From NCBI GenBank assembly GCA_046348995.1, contig JAXMDB010000011.1, positions 1 through 64,000 of the forward strand: 64,000 bases of DNA. Reading direction: 5' to 3'. Below, piece after piece: positions 47,372 to 56,815 of the stretch. The first letter of the stretch is position 1. Each line of letters opens with the position of its first letter. The DNA is from JANNSX01 sp046348995 (GTDB taxonomy: Bacteria; Pseudomonadota; Alphaproteobacteria; Rhizobiales; Hyphomicrobiaceae). The notes beneath the pieces are model-generated. The model did no database searches. It saw nothing but the letters and a program-made list of their open reading frames with translations, and was not told the origin of the DNA. Position numbers and translations under genes: made by a program.

Positions 47372-49898
47372 CGCCGGGTTGCGCCCGGCCGGCCGATGCG
47401 GTCGATCGGCCTTGGCCGCTGAAAACGACGAGGCCGGCGACTTGCGTGACGCGCCGCCTGTCGGCGGAAAAGGGCACGAGCAGCCGCTCGAACGTCACGT
47501 CCTCCTCGGGGCTGAGCCCGAAGCGCAGATGCTCGTAGCGAGGGACGCCGCCCGCGGCGCAGCGTGCATAGGCATCTTGAAGCGCCTCGGGGGTCTCGGC
47601 GACGAGCTCCTCGACGCGGATATCGCCCAGATGCTCGATCAGCGCCCGGCCGACCTCGCGGAACTGGACTTCGCCCTCGGCCGTCACCTCGGCAATGGTG
47701 AGCGCGCCCAAGCTCGCGAACCGCTTCTGATCGAAGCCGTCGGGCGAGGGGAGCTTGTCGGCACCGCCCAGGCCGATCCAGGCGTCGTAGAGCTCGATGA
47801 GCGTATCCGATTGCAGACGGCGGCGCAGCGGAAGGTCGTCCAGCCGCGTGCCGACCGCCGACAGCGGCGCGTCGAGCAGGTAGGAAAATCCGGTCGCCGC
47901 ATAGGTGACCTCCGTCTTGGCCGAGAGGTCGGCTTCGGCGACCGAGCTCAAGAGCGCGCTGCCGAAGCCGCGGCGCTGCGGCGCTTCCACCGGTGGTCCG
48001 CTCGTCTCCCTCCACGTCAGCACAAGACGCTCGCCGGGGCCGCGGCCTTGCGTGCGCCACCTGAGCTTGACACGTCCGGCGGGCACCGAGAGCGCGCCGT
48101 ATTTGCTCGCGTTGGTGGCGAGCTCGTGGATGATGAGGGCCATGGTCTGCGCCGCCCGCGCCGTCAGCATGATCGGCGGCCCCTTGGCGTCGGCGCGGCC
48201 GGACAACAGCTGCAACTCAGCCGAGGCGATGCCCGAGAGGGGCGCGCCCGCGAAGCCCTCGTTGACGAGCGTTCCGTACGTGTTGGCGAGCGCGTGTAGG
48301 CGGCCGAGAAAGAGGCCGCTCGCCTCCTCGAGCGTGCGCTGGCCCGTGAGGGTTCGCCCGGCGATGGCCTGGACGACGGCGAGCAGGTTCTTGCCGCGAT
48401 GGGAGAGCTCGCGCATCATCAGCCGCTGCCGCTCCTCCGCGCGCTTCCTTTCGGTCAGATCGAGGAAGCCGCCGAGGACGCCCACGACCGAGCCATCGGA
48501 GGCGCGCAAGGGGGCGGTGGCGGCGAGCACCTGGACCGGAGAGCCGTCGGAGCGGCGAAATCGGAACTCGAACTGCTGGTTCTCGCCTCCGAGACTGGCG
48601 TCGAGCCACTGCCGCGCTTTGGGCGCATCCTCCTCGAAGCAGTAGCCGATCAGCGCCCGCGCCAGCATCTCGCGCTCGTTGGTGGCGAGCAGCTCGATGA
48701 GGCGCGGGTTGGCGAGCAGCGTATCGCCGTCGCGATCGAGCACCCAGATGCCTTCTTGGGCGGTTTCGAAGATCGTGCGGAATCGCGCCTCGCTCTCCTT
48801 GAGATTGACGAGCGCCTCCTCGCGGGCGGCGGCGGCCTGCTGAAGGGCGGTGCGAAGATCGGCGATCTCGGGGGGCGGAGCGACCGGTTGTGGCTCTCCG
48901 GGGCTCTCGATCGCGGCGGCCTCACGGCTGAGCTCCGCCAGCGGGCGGCTGATCTGGCGGGCGATCGCGAGCGCCAACAGCAAGCTCAGGAGCGAGATCA
49001 AGCCTGCCGAGATCGCGGTCCAGCGCACGGTCTGCCAGGTCGCCGCCCGGAGCACGCCCTTGTCGATCGCGACGCTGACCGTCCAGGGGCTTATCCCGGA
49101 GACCGCGTTGCCGAGGACCACGCTGTTCCCGTCCAGGGAGACGAGATCGTAAATGCCCTCCTTGATCTGGATCGCGCGGTACTGGGGTGTGGCGGGCACG
49201 CCGATGAAACGATCGAGCTCGGGCATGCGCGCGACGACCCGGCCGGCGCCGTCGGTGATGCCGATGATCATGCCGGCCCGTCCGCCCTGCGCATGCAGCA
49301 GCTTTGAGAAGCTGCGCGCCTTCAAGGCGACCGAGAGCGAGCGGAACGCTTTGCCGTCCTTGAAGAGGGGCACCTCGATGACGGCGATCCAGTCGCGGTA
49401 GCGCTCGCTGAGATAGACACCGGAGATGATGACCTGCCGGCGGTCGAAGGCCTCCTTCTGTATGGCAAGGGAGGGCGCCGAGCGCCACGCGGGAAGCGGC
49501 GCGCTGCCGGTGCGGCTGAAATTCAACAGCTGCTGGCCTCCGGGATCGGAGACGAACACCCAGGCATCGGGCAGGTTGGCGAAGGCGCGATCGGCTTCTT
49601 CCGCGAAGGGTCTCAGGTCCTCAGCCATCAGCGAGGGCGTGCGCGACAGGCCCTGCGCAACGGCGAGATAGGTGCCGAGCTTGGCGTCGAGCCCGCTCGC
49701 AACGGCCTCGGCCGTCGTCTGCAGGGCATTGCGCTGCGATCTGTCCGCGGTGAGCGCCAGATGCCAGATGGCCCCGCCGACGACCGCGTTCAGCGGCAGC
49801 GCCACCGCGATCATCATGGCGATCAGCCGGCCGGGGATCGTCCACCGGCGCCCATCGAGCAAAGCGCGCCCACGCCAGCGCCAACGGCTTGGTCGCAT
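47367..49898 (-). CDS. HWE-family sensor histidine kinase with C-terminal PAS_5-like domain
   Basis: An 843-residue membrane kinase. A first helix (residues about 24-45) and a second at about 290 bracket an extracytoplasmic sensor domain of dCache type. A HAMP-like stretch follows (ARQISRPLAELSREAA). A PAS domain comes next (EARFRTIFETAQEGIWVLDR). The HWE/HisKA_2 core has H500 in MMRELSHRGKNLLAVVQA and the N-box IIHELATNASKYGAL. The final 160 residues look like a PAS_5 domain (LYDAWIGLGGADKLPS, ALIEHLGDIRVEELV). A PAS_5 domain behind the kinase core is an unusual order. The gene is not cotranscribed with the upstream response regulator, which has its own terminator. Confidence 0.88.
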   Translation of the reverse strand: MRPSRWRWRGRALLDGRRWTIPGRLIAMMIAVALPLNAVVGGAIWHLALTADRSQRNALQTTAEAVASGLDAKLGTYLAVAQGLSRTPSLMAEDLRPFAEEADRAFANLPDAWVFVSDPGGQQLLNFSRTGSAPLPAWRSAPSLAIQKEAFDRRQVIISGVYLSERYRDWIAVIEVPLFKDGKAFRSLSVALKARSFSKLLHAQGGRAGMIIGITDGAGRVVARMPELDRFIGVPATPQYRAIQIKEGIYDLVSLDGNSVVLGNAVSGISPWTVSVAIDKGVLRAATWQTVRWTAISAGLISLLSLLLALAIARQISRPLAELSREAAAIESPGEPQPVAPPPEIADLRTALQQAAAAREEALVNLKESEARFRTIFETAQEGIWVLDRDGDTLLANPRLIELLATNEREMLARALIGYCFEEDAPKARQWLDASLGGENQQFEFRFRRSDGSPVQVLAATAPLRASDGSVVGVLGGFLDLTERKRAEERQRLMMRELSHRGKNLLAVVQAIAGRTLTGQRTLEEASGLFLGRLHALANTYGTLVNEGFAGAPLSGIASAELQLLSGRADAKGPPIMLTARAAQTMALIIHELATNASKYGALSVPAGRVKLRWRTQGRGPGERLVLTWRETSGPPVEAPQRRGFGSALLSSVAEADLSAKTEVTYAATGFSYLLDAPLSAVGTRLDDLPLRRRLQSDTLIELYDAWIGLGGADKLPSPDGFDQKRFASLGALTIAEVTAEGEVQFREVGRALIEHLGDIRVEELVAETPEALQDAYARCAAGGVPRYEHLRFGLSPEEDVTFERLLVPFSADRRRVTQVAGLVVFSGQGRSTASAGRAQPGA

Positions 49899-50049
49899 TC
49901 GATGGCATCCCTGCTTGAAACGCTGGGTTGCAAAGTAGCCCAGGGAGTGCGCGGTCCCGAAAACAATAATTTTTGCTGGTCCGTGGAACCAGTGTCTATG
50001 TCGTGAAACCTGTATTCACTCGGTCGGCTGGCGCGTGCCGAGAAACGTC

Positions 50050-50098
50050 GTCAAAAGAAAAGCCGCGCGGCCCGGCGGGGGACGTGCCGGGCCGCGCG
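50050..50098 (-). terminator. Strong intrinsic terminator of the response regulator gene
   Basis: A 13-bp perfect stem, CGCGCGGCCCGGC (50064-50076) with its complement at 50086-50098 and a 9-base loop. On the minus strand it is followed by GCTTTTCTTTTGA (50052-50063). It lies 64 bases after the response regulator stop and separates it from the kinase. Confidence 0.93.
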
Positions 50099-50162
50099 AC
50101 GGCCTCGAGAGGGAAGTTTAGGGGGAGTGCCAGCCTCGGGGAGAGGAGGGCCCCGGACCGGC

Positions 50163-51671
50163 TCAGCCGACCCGCTCCTCGAGACCGTAGTCCTTCATTT
50201 TCCGGTAGAGTGTCGAGCGGCCGATGTTGAGGCGCTTGGCGACCTCCGTCATGTGACCGCGATAGCGTGCGAGTGCCAGGCGGATCATGTCGGCTTCCAT
50301 GGCTTCCAGCGAGCGCATCTCGCCGTCCTCGGTGACGGCCGGGATGCCGATCGCCTGTGGGCCGGCCTGCGCCGAGACCTCGACGGTGCGCGGCACGATG
50401 CCCTCGATGCCGATGACGGCCGGGCCGATGATCTTGGGCGTCTTGTCGACCGGACGGGGGGCGGCCGGGATCTCGGCCTTGAAGCCTTCGACATGGGCCG
50501 CGATCTGCGGGAACTCGGCGACCGTCAGCATGTCGCCTTCCGCGAGCACGGTGGCGCGGAAGACCGCGTTCTCGAGCTGGCGGACGTTGCCGGGCCAGGA
50601 GTAGGCCGACAGCAGCTGCGCCGCCTGCGGGTCGAGGCCCGCGACGCGTTTGCCTTCCTCGGCCGCGAACTTCGTAATGAAGTGACGGGCGAGCTCCGGC
50701 ACATCCTCCATGCGCTCGCGCAAGGGCGGCACCCAGAGCGGGAACACCGAGAGGCGGTAGTAGAGATCCTCGCGGAACTTGCCTTCGCGCACGAGCTGGA
50801 TCATGTCGCGGTTGGTCGCGGCGATGATGCGGATGTCGACCTTGACGGGACGCTTGGCGCCGACCGGATCGATCTCGCCTTCCTGGAGCGCGCGCAGCAG
50901 CTTCACCTGGGCGTCGAGGGGCAGCTCGCCGACCTCGTCGAGGAAGAGCGTGCCGCCGTCGGCCTCCTGGAACTTACCCGTGCGTTTGTCGACCGCACCC
51001 GTGAACGAGCCCTTCTCGTGGCCGAACAGCGTGCTCTCGACGAGGTTTTCCGGGATCGCGCCGCAATTGACGGTGACGAACGGCTTGCCGGCGCGCTCGC
51101 TCTCGCCCTGGATGGCGCGGGCGATCAGCTCCTTGCCGACGCCGCTCTCGCCCTCGATGAGGACGGGAATGTTGGAGCCGGCGGCCTTGCGGCCGTAGGC
51201 GATGACGCGCTGCATGGCTTCGCCGCGCAGGATCAGGTCGTCGAAGGTGAGCTTGCCGACTGACTGCTTCTTGATGCGGTTGATCTCGACGGCGAGCGCC
51301 TCGATCTTCAGCGCATTCTTGATCGAGACCTCGAGGCGCTCGGGCGCCACCGGCTTGATCACGAAGTCGACCGCGCCCGCCCGCATGGCGTTGATGGCGG
51401 TGTCGATCGAGCCGTGCGCGGTCTGGACGATGACGGGCGGCGCGTTGGCGATGCGCTTCATGCGCTCGAGCACAGCCATGCCGTCGAGACCGGGCATGAC
51501 GAGGTCGAGGAGAACGATGGCGATGGCGCCGGCTTCGGGGCCTTCGAGGAGGGTCAGCGCCTGCTCGCCCGAGTGGGCGGAGCGGCATTCGTATCCCGAG
51601 CGCTTGAGGCTTTCCTCGAGGATGCGGCGCTGGATGGGATCGTCGTCGACAACAAGGACGCGCTTGAGCAT
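50163..51671 (-). CDS. NtrC-type sigma-54 response regulator
   Basis: A 502-residue activator. The receiver domain has the phospho-acceptor D56 (AIVLLDLVMPG). The AAA+ domain has Walker A GESGVGKE (174-181), the GSFTGA loop (221-226), a Ser variant of GAFTGA, and Walker B TLFLDEVGEL. The C-terminal Fis-type helix-turn-helix is HMTEVAKRLNIGRSTLYRK. An extra linker of about 60 residues joins them. It should activate RpoN-dependent genes. Its cognate kinase is not certain, since the downstream HWE kinase is in a separate unit. Confidence 0.95.
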   Translation of the reverse strand: MLKRVLVVDDDPIQRRILEESLKRSGYECRSAHSGEQALTLLEGPEAGAIAIVLLDLVMPGLDGMAVLERMKRIANAPPVIVQTAHGSIDTAINAMRAGAVDFVIKPVAPERLEVSIKNALKIEALAVEINRIKKQSVGKLTFDDLILRGEAMQRVIAYGRKAAGSNIPVLIEGESGVGKELIARAIQGESERAGKPFVTVNCGAIPENLVESTLFGHEKGSFTGAVDKRTGKFQEADGGTLFLDEVGELPLDAQVKLLRALQEGEIDPVGAKRPVKVDIRIIAATNRDMIQLVREGKFREDLYYRLSVFPLWVPPLRERMEDVPELARHFITKFAAEEGKRVAGLDPQAAQLLSAYSWPGNVRQLENAVFRATVLAEGDMLTVAEFPQIAAHVEGFKAEIPAAPRPVDKTPKIIGPAVIGIEGIVPRTVEVSAQAGPQAIGIPAVTEDGEMRSLEAMEADMIRLALARYRGHMTEVAKRLNIGRSTLYRKMKDYGLEERVG

Positions 51672-51733
51672 GACGCTACACTACTCACACGAAGGACACA
51701 TACCGGAGGCAGGAGGTCTCAACTGGACCATTG

Positions 51734-51758
51734 CCTCGGCCGTACAACTGGGCCGAGG
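51734..51758. other. Hairpin between divergent RR and oligopeptidase genes
   Basis: CCTCGGCC (51734-51741) and GGCCGAGG (51751-51758) form a perfect 8-bp stem with a 9-base loop. There is no T-run. It lies 62 bases before the RR start on the other strand and may be an operator or a leader hairpin. Confidence 0.5.
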
Positions 51759-51877
51759 ACCATCCTGATCGCAAAGCGTAAACAGATGCTTGCCGATTGG
51801 CTCGGATTTGCGAAAAGTCCTCGGAATGCCCCAAAAGGGTGGTTCCAACGAGAAACAAAAAGGAAGGGATCGTGAGA

Positions 51878-53671
51878 ATGGCGCAAGCAGCGACGGCGGC
51901 GGAACGGCTCGGCGTGATGCCCGAGTGGAACCTGGCGGACCTCTACACCGACATGTCGGCGCCTGCGATCGCGGCAGATCTCGCCTCCTCGGCGTCGGAA
52001 GCAGCCGCCATGCAGGCCGAGCTCAAGGGCAAGCTCGCGACGCTGGATGCCACCGCCCTCGCGGCAGCCCTCGCCCGCTATGAAAAGCTTCAGGACGTCC
52101 TCGGCCGGCTGTCCTCCTATGCCGGCCTGCTGTACGCGGCCGACACTGCCGATCCGCAGCGCGGCAAGTTCTACGGCGACATGCAGGAGAAGCTGACCGC
52201 GATCACGACGGACCTTCTGTTCTTCGAGCTCGAGCTCAACCGGCTCGACGACGCCAAGCTCGAGGCCTTGCTCAAGGAGCCGCCGCTCGTCCGCTTCGCG
52301 CCGTGGGTGTTGGATCTCAGGAAAGAGAAACCCTACCAGCTCGAGGATAAGCTCGAGCAGCTCTTCCACGAGAAAAGCGTCACCTCGCGGGCGGCCTTCA
52401 ATCGGCTGTTCAACGAGACGATGACGGCGCTGCGCTTCAACGTCGGTGGCGAGGAATTGGCCCTCGAGCCGACGCTCAACCGGCTGACCGATCCCGCCGA
52501 GCCCAAGCGCCGCGAGGCGGCCGAGGCGTTGGCGCACGTCTTCAAGGACAACATCCGCCTCTTCACGCTGGTGACGAACACGCTCGCCAAGGACAAGGAG
52601 ATCTCCGACCGCTGGCGCAAGTTCCCGTCCGTTTCGTCGGCGCGGCATCTCGCTAACCGCGTCGAGCCCGAGGTCGTGGAGGCGCTGGTTGCGGCCGTGC
52701 GCGCAAGCTATGGCCGGATCGCGCATCGCTACTATGCGATGAAAGCGAAATGGCTCGGCATGGACGCGCTCTCGCACTGGGATCGCAATGCGCCGCTGCC
52801 CGAGACGCCCGACCGGCACATGAGTTGGGCGGAAGCGCGCGCAACCGTGCTCTCGGCCTACGGCAGCTTCTCGCCGCGGATGGCCAAGATTGCGGAAGAT
52901 TTCTTCGACAAACGCTGGATCGATGCGCCGGTGCGTCCCGGCAAGGCGCCCGGCGCCTTCTCGCATCCGACGGTTCCGAGCGCACATCCCTACGTGCTGC
53001 TCAACTACATGGGCAAACCCCGCGATGTGATGACGCTGGCGCATGAGCTCGGCCACGGCGTGCACCAGGTGCTGGCGAACAGCCAAGGTCCGCTGCTCGC
53101 GCCGACGCCTTTGACGCTCGCGGAAACCGCCTCCGTGTTCGGCGAGATGCTGACCTTCAAGGCGATGCTGGCTCAAACGAAGGACAAGCGCGAGCGCAAG
53201 GCCATGCTCGCCCAGAAGGTCGAGGACATGATCAACACGGTCGTGCGCCAGATCGCCTTCTATTGCTTCGAGGAGAAGGTCCACACCGCGCGCCGGCAGG
53301 GCGAGCTCACCTCGGACGATCTCGGGCGCTTCTGGCTCGAGGTGCAGGCGGAGAGCTTGGGCCCGTCGGTGAAGTTGCGCGAGGGCTACGACGTGTTCTG
53401 GGCCTACATCCCGCACTTCATCCATTCGCCCTTTTATGTCTACGCCTATGCGTTCGGCGATTGCCTCGTGAATTCGCTGTACGCCCAATACGAGAAGGCG
53501 CATCCGGGGTTCGTCGACAAGTATTTCGCCATGCTGGAGGCGGGCGGCTCGAAGCACCATTCGGAGCTGCTGGCGCCGTTCGGGCTCGATGCGACGCGGC
53601 CAGAGTTCTGGCAGATGGGCCTCTCGGTCATCGAGGGCCTGATCGACGAGATCGCGGCGCTGGAGGGGTAA
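51878..53671 (+). CDS. pepF: Oligoendopeptidase F (M3 family)
   Basis: A 597-residue cytoplasmic zinc peptidase. The catalytic motif is HELGH at 389-393 with the third ligand Glu in TLAETASVFGEMLTF. The N-terminal half is helical, with MPEWNLADLYTDMSAPAIAA matching the PepF start and PYQLEDKLEQLFHEKSVTSR in the middle. It degrades short peptides. ATG 51878 is used; a GTG at 51872 is also in frame. It is monocistronic as far as seen. Confidence 0.95.
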   Translation: MAQAATAAERLGVMPEWNLADLYTDMSAPAIAADLASSASEAAAMQAELKGKLATLDATALAAALARYEKLQDVLGRLSSYAGLLYAADTADPQRGKFYGDMQEKLTAITTDLLFFELELNRLDDAKLEALLKEPPLVRFAPWVLDLRKEKPYQLEDKLEQLFHEKSVTSRAAFNRLFNETMTALRFNVGGEELALEPTLNRLTDPAEPKRREAAEALAHVFKDNIRLFTLVTNTLAKDKEISDRWRKFPSVSSARHLANRVEPEVVEALVAAVRASYGRIAHRYYAMKAKWLGMDALSHWDRNAPLPETPDRHMSWAEARATVLSAYGSFSPRMAKIAEDFFDKRWIDAPVRPGKAPGAFSHPTVPSAHPYVLLNYMGKPRDVMTLAHELGHGVHQVLANSQGPLLAPTPLTLAETASVFGEMLTFKAMLAQTKDKRERKAMLAQKVEDMINTVVRQIAFYCFEEKVHTARRQGELTSDDLGRFWLEVQAESLGPSVKLREGYDVFWAYIPHFIHSPFYVYAYAFGDCLVNSLYAQYEKAHPGFVDKYFAMLEAGGSKHHSELLAPFGLDATRPEFWQMGLSVIEGLIDEIAALEG

Positions 53672-53710
53672 GCCGCTCGGACCGTCGAGCACTTTCAGTG
53701 ATCGAGAGGC

Positions 53711-53931
53711 CGACCCCCACCCTGTCCCTCCCCACAAGGGGGAGGGGACGCTGGAGCCATGGTTCTCGGCACTCATCGGATTGTGGTTGAGCTGTCATGA
53801 TGCCTCTCCGATAGCGCAGCGGGAAAGTCGCTACGTCCGACGGAAGCCGCGTGACGAAGCGAGTTGCTCGTCGTCAGGGGCCCACGTTGGTTGCGCGCCC
53901 TCCCCCTCGTGGGGAGGGTTGGGGTGGGGGG
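53711..53931. repeat. Inverted repeat, GGGGAGGG family
   Basis: A block of about 34 bases ending in CTCCCCACAAGGGGGAGGGG (53711-53750) is inverted with few differences at 53897-53931. About 150 bases with no gene lie between. Related sequence is at 56930-56970, so the element is dispersed. The 327-base gap 53672-53998 holds no gene I can support. Confidence 0.8.
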
Positions 53932-53998
53932 CTACGTCTCGCCCCGGTCAGCGCTTTCGCATACAGTCCTCTTGCACAGCATCGAGGGGAGCCCGCCC

Positions 53999-55171
53999 AT
54001 GAAGATCGCCGACATTCGCGCCACCACCGTCAACATTCCCTACACCGCGCCCTACGTCTTTTCGCACGGCTCGATCTCCTCGCTGACGAAGACCGTCATC
54101 GAGGTCGAGACGAAGGACGGCGTCGTGGGCCTCGGCGAGTGCGCCGACGGTGACCGCTCGGCCGACGTGCTCAAGATGCGCGATCGTCTCATCGGCCTCG
54201 ATGTCCGCGAGATCACCACCGCCGAGCGGCGCTGCCTGCCGGGCTACCGCTACTCGCCCTGGGGTGACGTTCAAGGTTTGAAGCGCGTCTTCGGCGGCAT
54301 CGAGGTTGCGATGTGGGACGCGCGCGCCAAGACCGACGGCGTACCGCTCTACGTGCTGCTCGGCGGCAAGGTGCGCGACGCGGTGGGATTGTCGGAATAC
54401 TTCGGCTTCCGCCTGCCGGGCCCGAAGGAGAAGGGCGAGGCGACCGCGCTCGATGTTGCGAAATACTGCGCCCGCATGATCGAGGAGCACGACTCGGATT
54501 CCTTCGAGGGGAAGGTTGCGACCGTGCCGCTGGATGAGGAAGTGAAGATGATCAAGGAGATCCGGTCGGCCATCGGTGACCGGATGCTCAAGCTCGATGC
54601 CAATGCCGGGTGGTCGGTGCCGACCGCGCGCGAAGCGCTGCGCCGGATGGACCCCTATGTGATCCACTATTACGAGGATCCGGTCGAAAGCTACGAGGAG
54701 ATGGCGCAGCTGCGACCGCACACGCGCGCCTCCTTTTCGACGCACGTTCTCGATCTCGGCCGCGCGCATCAATTGAAGGCGCCGGATACGTTCGTCACGA
54801 ACTTGAACGACCTCGGCGGCATCCGTCGCACGATCGAGTTCATCGCCGCCTGCGAGCGGCTCGACATCGGCTTCCGCTTCCACTCGGGCGAGACGAGCGT
54901 CGGCTGCGCGGCCTACATCCAGGTGTCGGCGGCGATCGAGCATGTCCGCGAGCCGAGTCAGACACTGTTCCGCTGGTACGCCGACGATGTGGTGGCCGAA
55001 GGCACCTTCGTGCCCAAGAAGGGCGTCGTGCAGGTGCCGGACGGGCCGGGGCTCGGCGTGACGCTCGATAAGAAGGCCCTCAAACGTTGCCACGAGCGCT
55101 TCAAGGACGAGGGCGTGTTCCCGGCGAGCAAGACGGGGAAGCGGTTCAGGTCACGGTTCGAGAAGGTGTGA
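53999..55171 (+). CDS. Enolase-superfamily (mandelate racemase/muconate lactonising-like) enzyme
   Basis: A 390-residue metal enzyme. The N-terminal lid is MKIADIRATTVNIPYTAPYV. The barrel carries the metal acids in RMLKLDANAGWS (Asp) and IHYYEDPVES (Glu), and a third near TNLNDLGGI. A His in FHSGETSVG and Lys residues in SFEGKVATVPL are candidate acid/base groups. The substrate could be a sugar acid, but it is not defined by these motifs. ATG 53999 is preferred to 53864. It is flanked on both sides by repeats, with no operon partner. Confidence 0.85.
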   Translation: MKIADIRATTVNIPYTAPYVFSHGSISSLTKTVIEVETKDGVVGLGECADGDRSADVLKMRDRLIGLDVREITTAERRCLPGYRYSPWGDVQGLKRVFGGIEVAMWDARAKTDGVPLYVLLGGKVRDAVGLSEYFGFRLPGPKEKGEATALDVAKYCARMIEEHDSDSFEGKVATVPLDEEVKMIKEIRSAIGDRMLKLDANAGWSVPTAREALRRMDPYVIHYYEDPVESYEEMAQLRPHTRASFSTHVLDLGRAHQLKAPDTFVTNLNDLGGIRRTIEFIAACERLDIGFRFHSGETSVGCAAYIQVSAAIEHVREPSQTLFRWYADDVVAEGTFVPKKGVVQVPDGPGLGVTLDKKALKRCHERFKDEGVFPASKTGKRFRSRFEKV

Positions 55172-55178
55172 GGGGTGG

Positions 55179-55234
55179 GAGTAGCGAGTAGGAAGTAGGG
55201 AGTGGCGAGTAGGGAGTAGGGAGTAGGGAGTAGG
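55179..55234. repeat. Heptamer tandem repeat
   Basis: About eight imperfect units of GAGTAGG/GAGTAGC occupy 55179-55234, directly after the enolase-superfamily gene stop. Copies such as AGTAGGGAGTAGGGAGTAGG are exact. It is non-coding in all frames considered. Confidence 0.85.
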
Positions 55235-55286
55235 CGGCGTCGAGAGCCATGGATCGCTTCCGAGATTGGCTGCGCCCTCACGCCAA

Positions 55287-55435
55287 CGTCATCCCGGCGA
55301 AGGCCGGGACCTGCGGGGCCATCGATTGAGCAGTCGATGGATCACTCGGGAAGCCCGCTCTCTTCTCAGCCGGTCGTGCGGGGAAACGGAGTTTGCAAGA
55401 GCCGCCCACAGGCCCCGGCCTTCGCCGGGGTGACG
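55287..55435. repeat. Long inverted repeat, CGTCATCC type
   Basis: CGTCATCCCGGCGAAGGCCG (start of 55287-55308) is inverted at 55413-55435 with one mismatch in 22 bases. About 104 bases lie between. It shares the CGTCATCC edge with the element at 2073-2227. The 319-base gap 55172-55490 contains only this and the heptamer repeat. Confidence 0.85.
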
Positions 55436-55490
55436 ATGTGGTGGCGTTGCGTTCAATGCCGAAGATCGCGCAGGTCGCAATTCGACCCCC

Positions 55491-56744
55491 TCACCCCACC
55501 CGCACCAGCACATGCCGCTTCTTGCCGAGCGAGAGCTTGATCGCGCCGTCGGGCCCGAGGTCGGCGTTCGTGAGCTGACGCTTCTCGTCCGTGACCGCTT
55601 GATCGTTCACCCGCAACCCGCCGCCCTGAATCTGCCGGCGCGCCTCGCCGTTCGAAGCGCAGAGCCCAGCCTTCACGAACGCCGTCAGCACGCCGATGCC
55701 GGCGGCGAGCTCGGCCTCGCCAATCGTAATCGTCGGCAGGCCCGCCGCGCTCGCGCCCTCGGCGAACACCTTGCGGGCCGTCTCGGCGGCTTCGTCCGCC
55801 GCTGCGCGGCCGTGCACCAGCGCCGTCGTCTCGGTGGCGAGCACCTTTTTCGCCTCGTTGATCTCGGCGCCGCCAAGCGAAGCGAGCCGCGCGATCTCGT
55901 CCATCGGCAGCTCGGTATAGAGCTTCAGGAACCGGCCGACGTCGGCGTCCTCGGCATTGCGCCAGTACTGCCAGTAATCGTAGGCGCTCAGCATGTCGGC
56001 GTTGAGCCAGACGGCGCCGGCCATCGTCTTGCCCATCTTGGCGCCCGAGGCGGTGGTGAGCAGCGGCGTCGTCAGCGCGAAGGCGTCCTTGCCGTCGACG
56101 CGGCGCGTCAATTCCATGCCGTTGACGATGTTGCCCCACTGATCCGAGCCGCCCAGCTGCAGGATGCAGTCGTGACGGCGGTTCAGCTCCAGGAAATCGT
56201 AGGCCTGGAGGATCATGTAGTTGAATTCGAGAAACGTCAGCGGCTGCTCGCGCTCCAGACGCAGCTTCACCGAGTCGAAGGTGAGCATGCGGTTGATCGT
56301 GAAATGGCGGCCGTAGTCGCGCAGGAAATCGATGTAGTTCAGATGATCGAGCCAGTCGGCATTGTTGACCATCACGGCGTCGGTCTTGCCGGGTCCGAAG
56401 GTCAGGAACTTCGAGAACACGCTCTTGATGCCGGCCATGTTCTCGGCGATCTGCTCGACCGAGAGGAGCTTTCGCGCCTCGTCCTTGAAGGACGGATCGC
56501 CGATCTTCGTCGTGCCGCCGCCCATCAGCGCGATCGGCCGGTGGCCCGTCTTCTGCAGCCACCTCAACATCATGATCTGCACGAGCGAGCCCGCGTGCAG
56601 GCTTCTCGCCGTGCAGTCGAAGCCGATGTAGGCCGTGACGGGGCCCTTGCTGAAGCGGGCGTCCAACTCCTCCGGGTGCGAAACCTGGTGGATGAACCCG
56701 CGCTCGTCGAGCGTCTTCAGGAATTCGGATCGGAACTTGCTCAT
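55491..56744 (-). CDS. tyrS: Tyrosyl-tRNA synthetase
   Basis: A 417-residue class I synthetase charging tRNA-Tyr. The HIGH-region equivalent is SLHAGSLVQIMMLRW, with the preceding GFDCTARS. The KMSKS equivalent is GAKMGKTMAGAVW. LGGSDQWGNIVNGMEL is the tyrosine-site helix, and the C-terminal S4 RNA-binding domain contains GEARRQIQGGGLRVN. ATG 56744 is chosen over 56816. It is divergent from anmK, an arrangement I associate with alphaproteobacteria. Confidence 0.96.
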   Translation of the reverse strand: MSKFRSEFLKTLDERGFIHQVSHPEELDARFSKGPVTAYIGFDCTARSLHAGSLVQIMMLRWLQKTGHRPIALMGGGTTKIGDPSFKDEARKLLSVEQIAENMAGIKSVFSKFLTFGPGKTDAVMVNNADWLDHLNYIDFLRDYGRHFTINRMLTFDSVKLRLEREQPLTFLEFNYMILQAYDFLELNRRHDCILQLGGSDQWGNIVNGMELTRRVDGKDAFALTTPLLTTASGAKMGKTMAGAVWLNADMLSAYDYWQYWRNAEDADVGRFLKLYTELPMDEIARLASLGGAEINEAKKVLATETTALVHGRAAADEAAETARKVFAEGASAAGLPTITIGEAELAAGIGVLTAFVKAGLCASNGEARRQIQGGGLRVNDQAVTDEKRQLTNADLGPDGAIKLSLGKKRHVLVRVG

Positions 56745-56815
56745 GGGGCGGCTCTCGTGCTTCGTGGCTGCGCTTGTACCAACATCAGAACGAAAAGTCG
56801 GCTTAGGTTGCTTCA

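Noticed and set aside
50163..51671. Missing sigma-54 contact loop in the response regulator
   Set aside because: The loop reads GSFTGA, a tolerated variant of GAFTGA, so activity with sigma-54 is not in doubt on this ground alone.
55179..55234. Possible CRISPR array
   Set aside because: The units are seven bases long and adjacent, with no spacers, and no cas genes are present.
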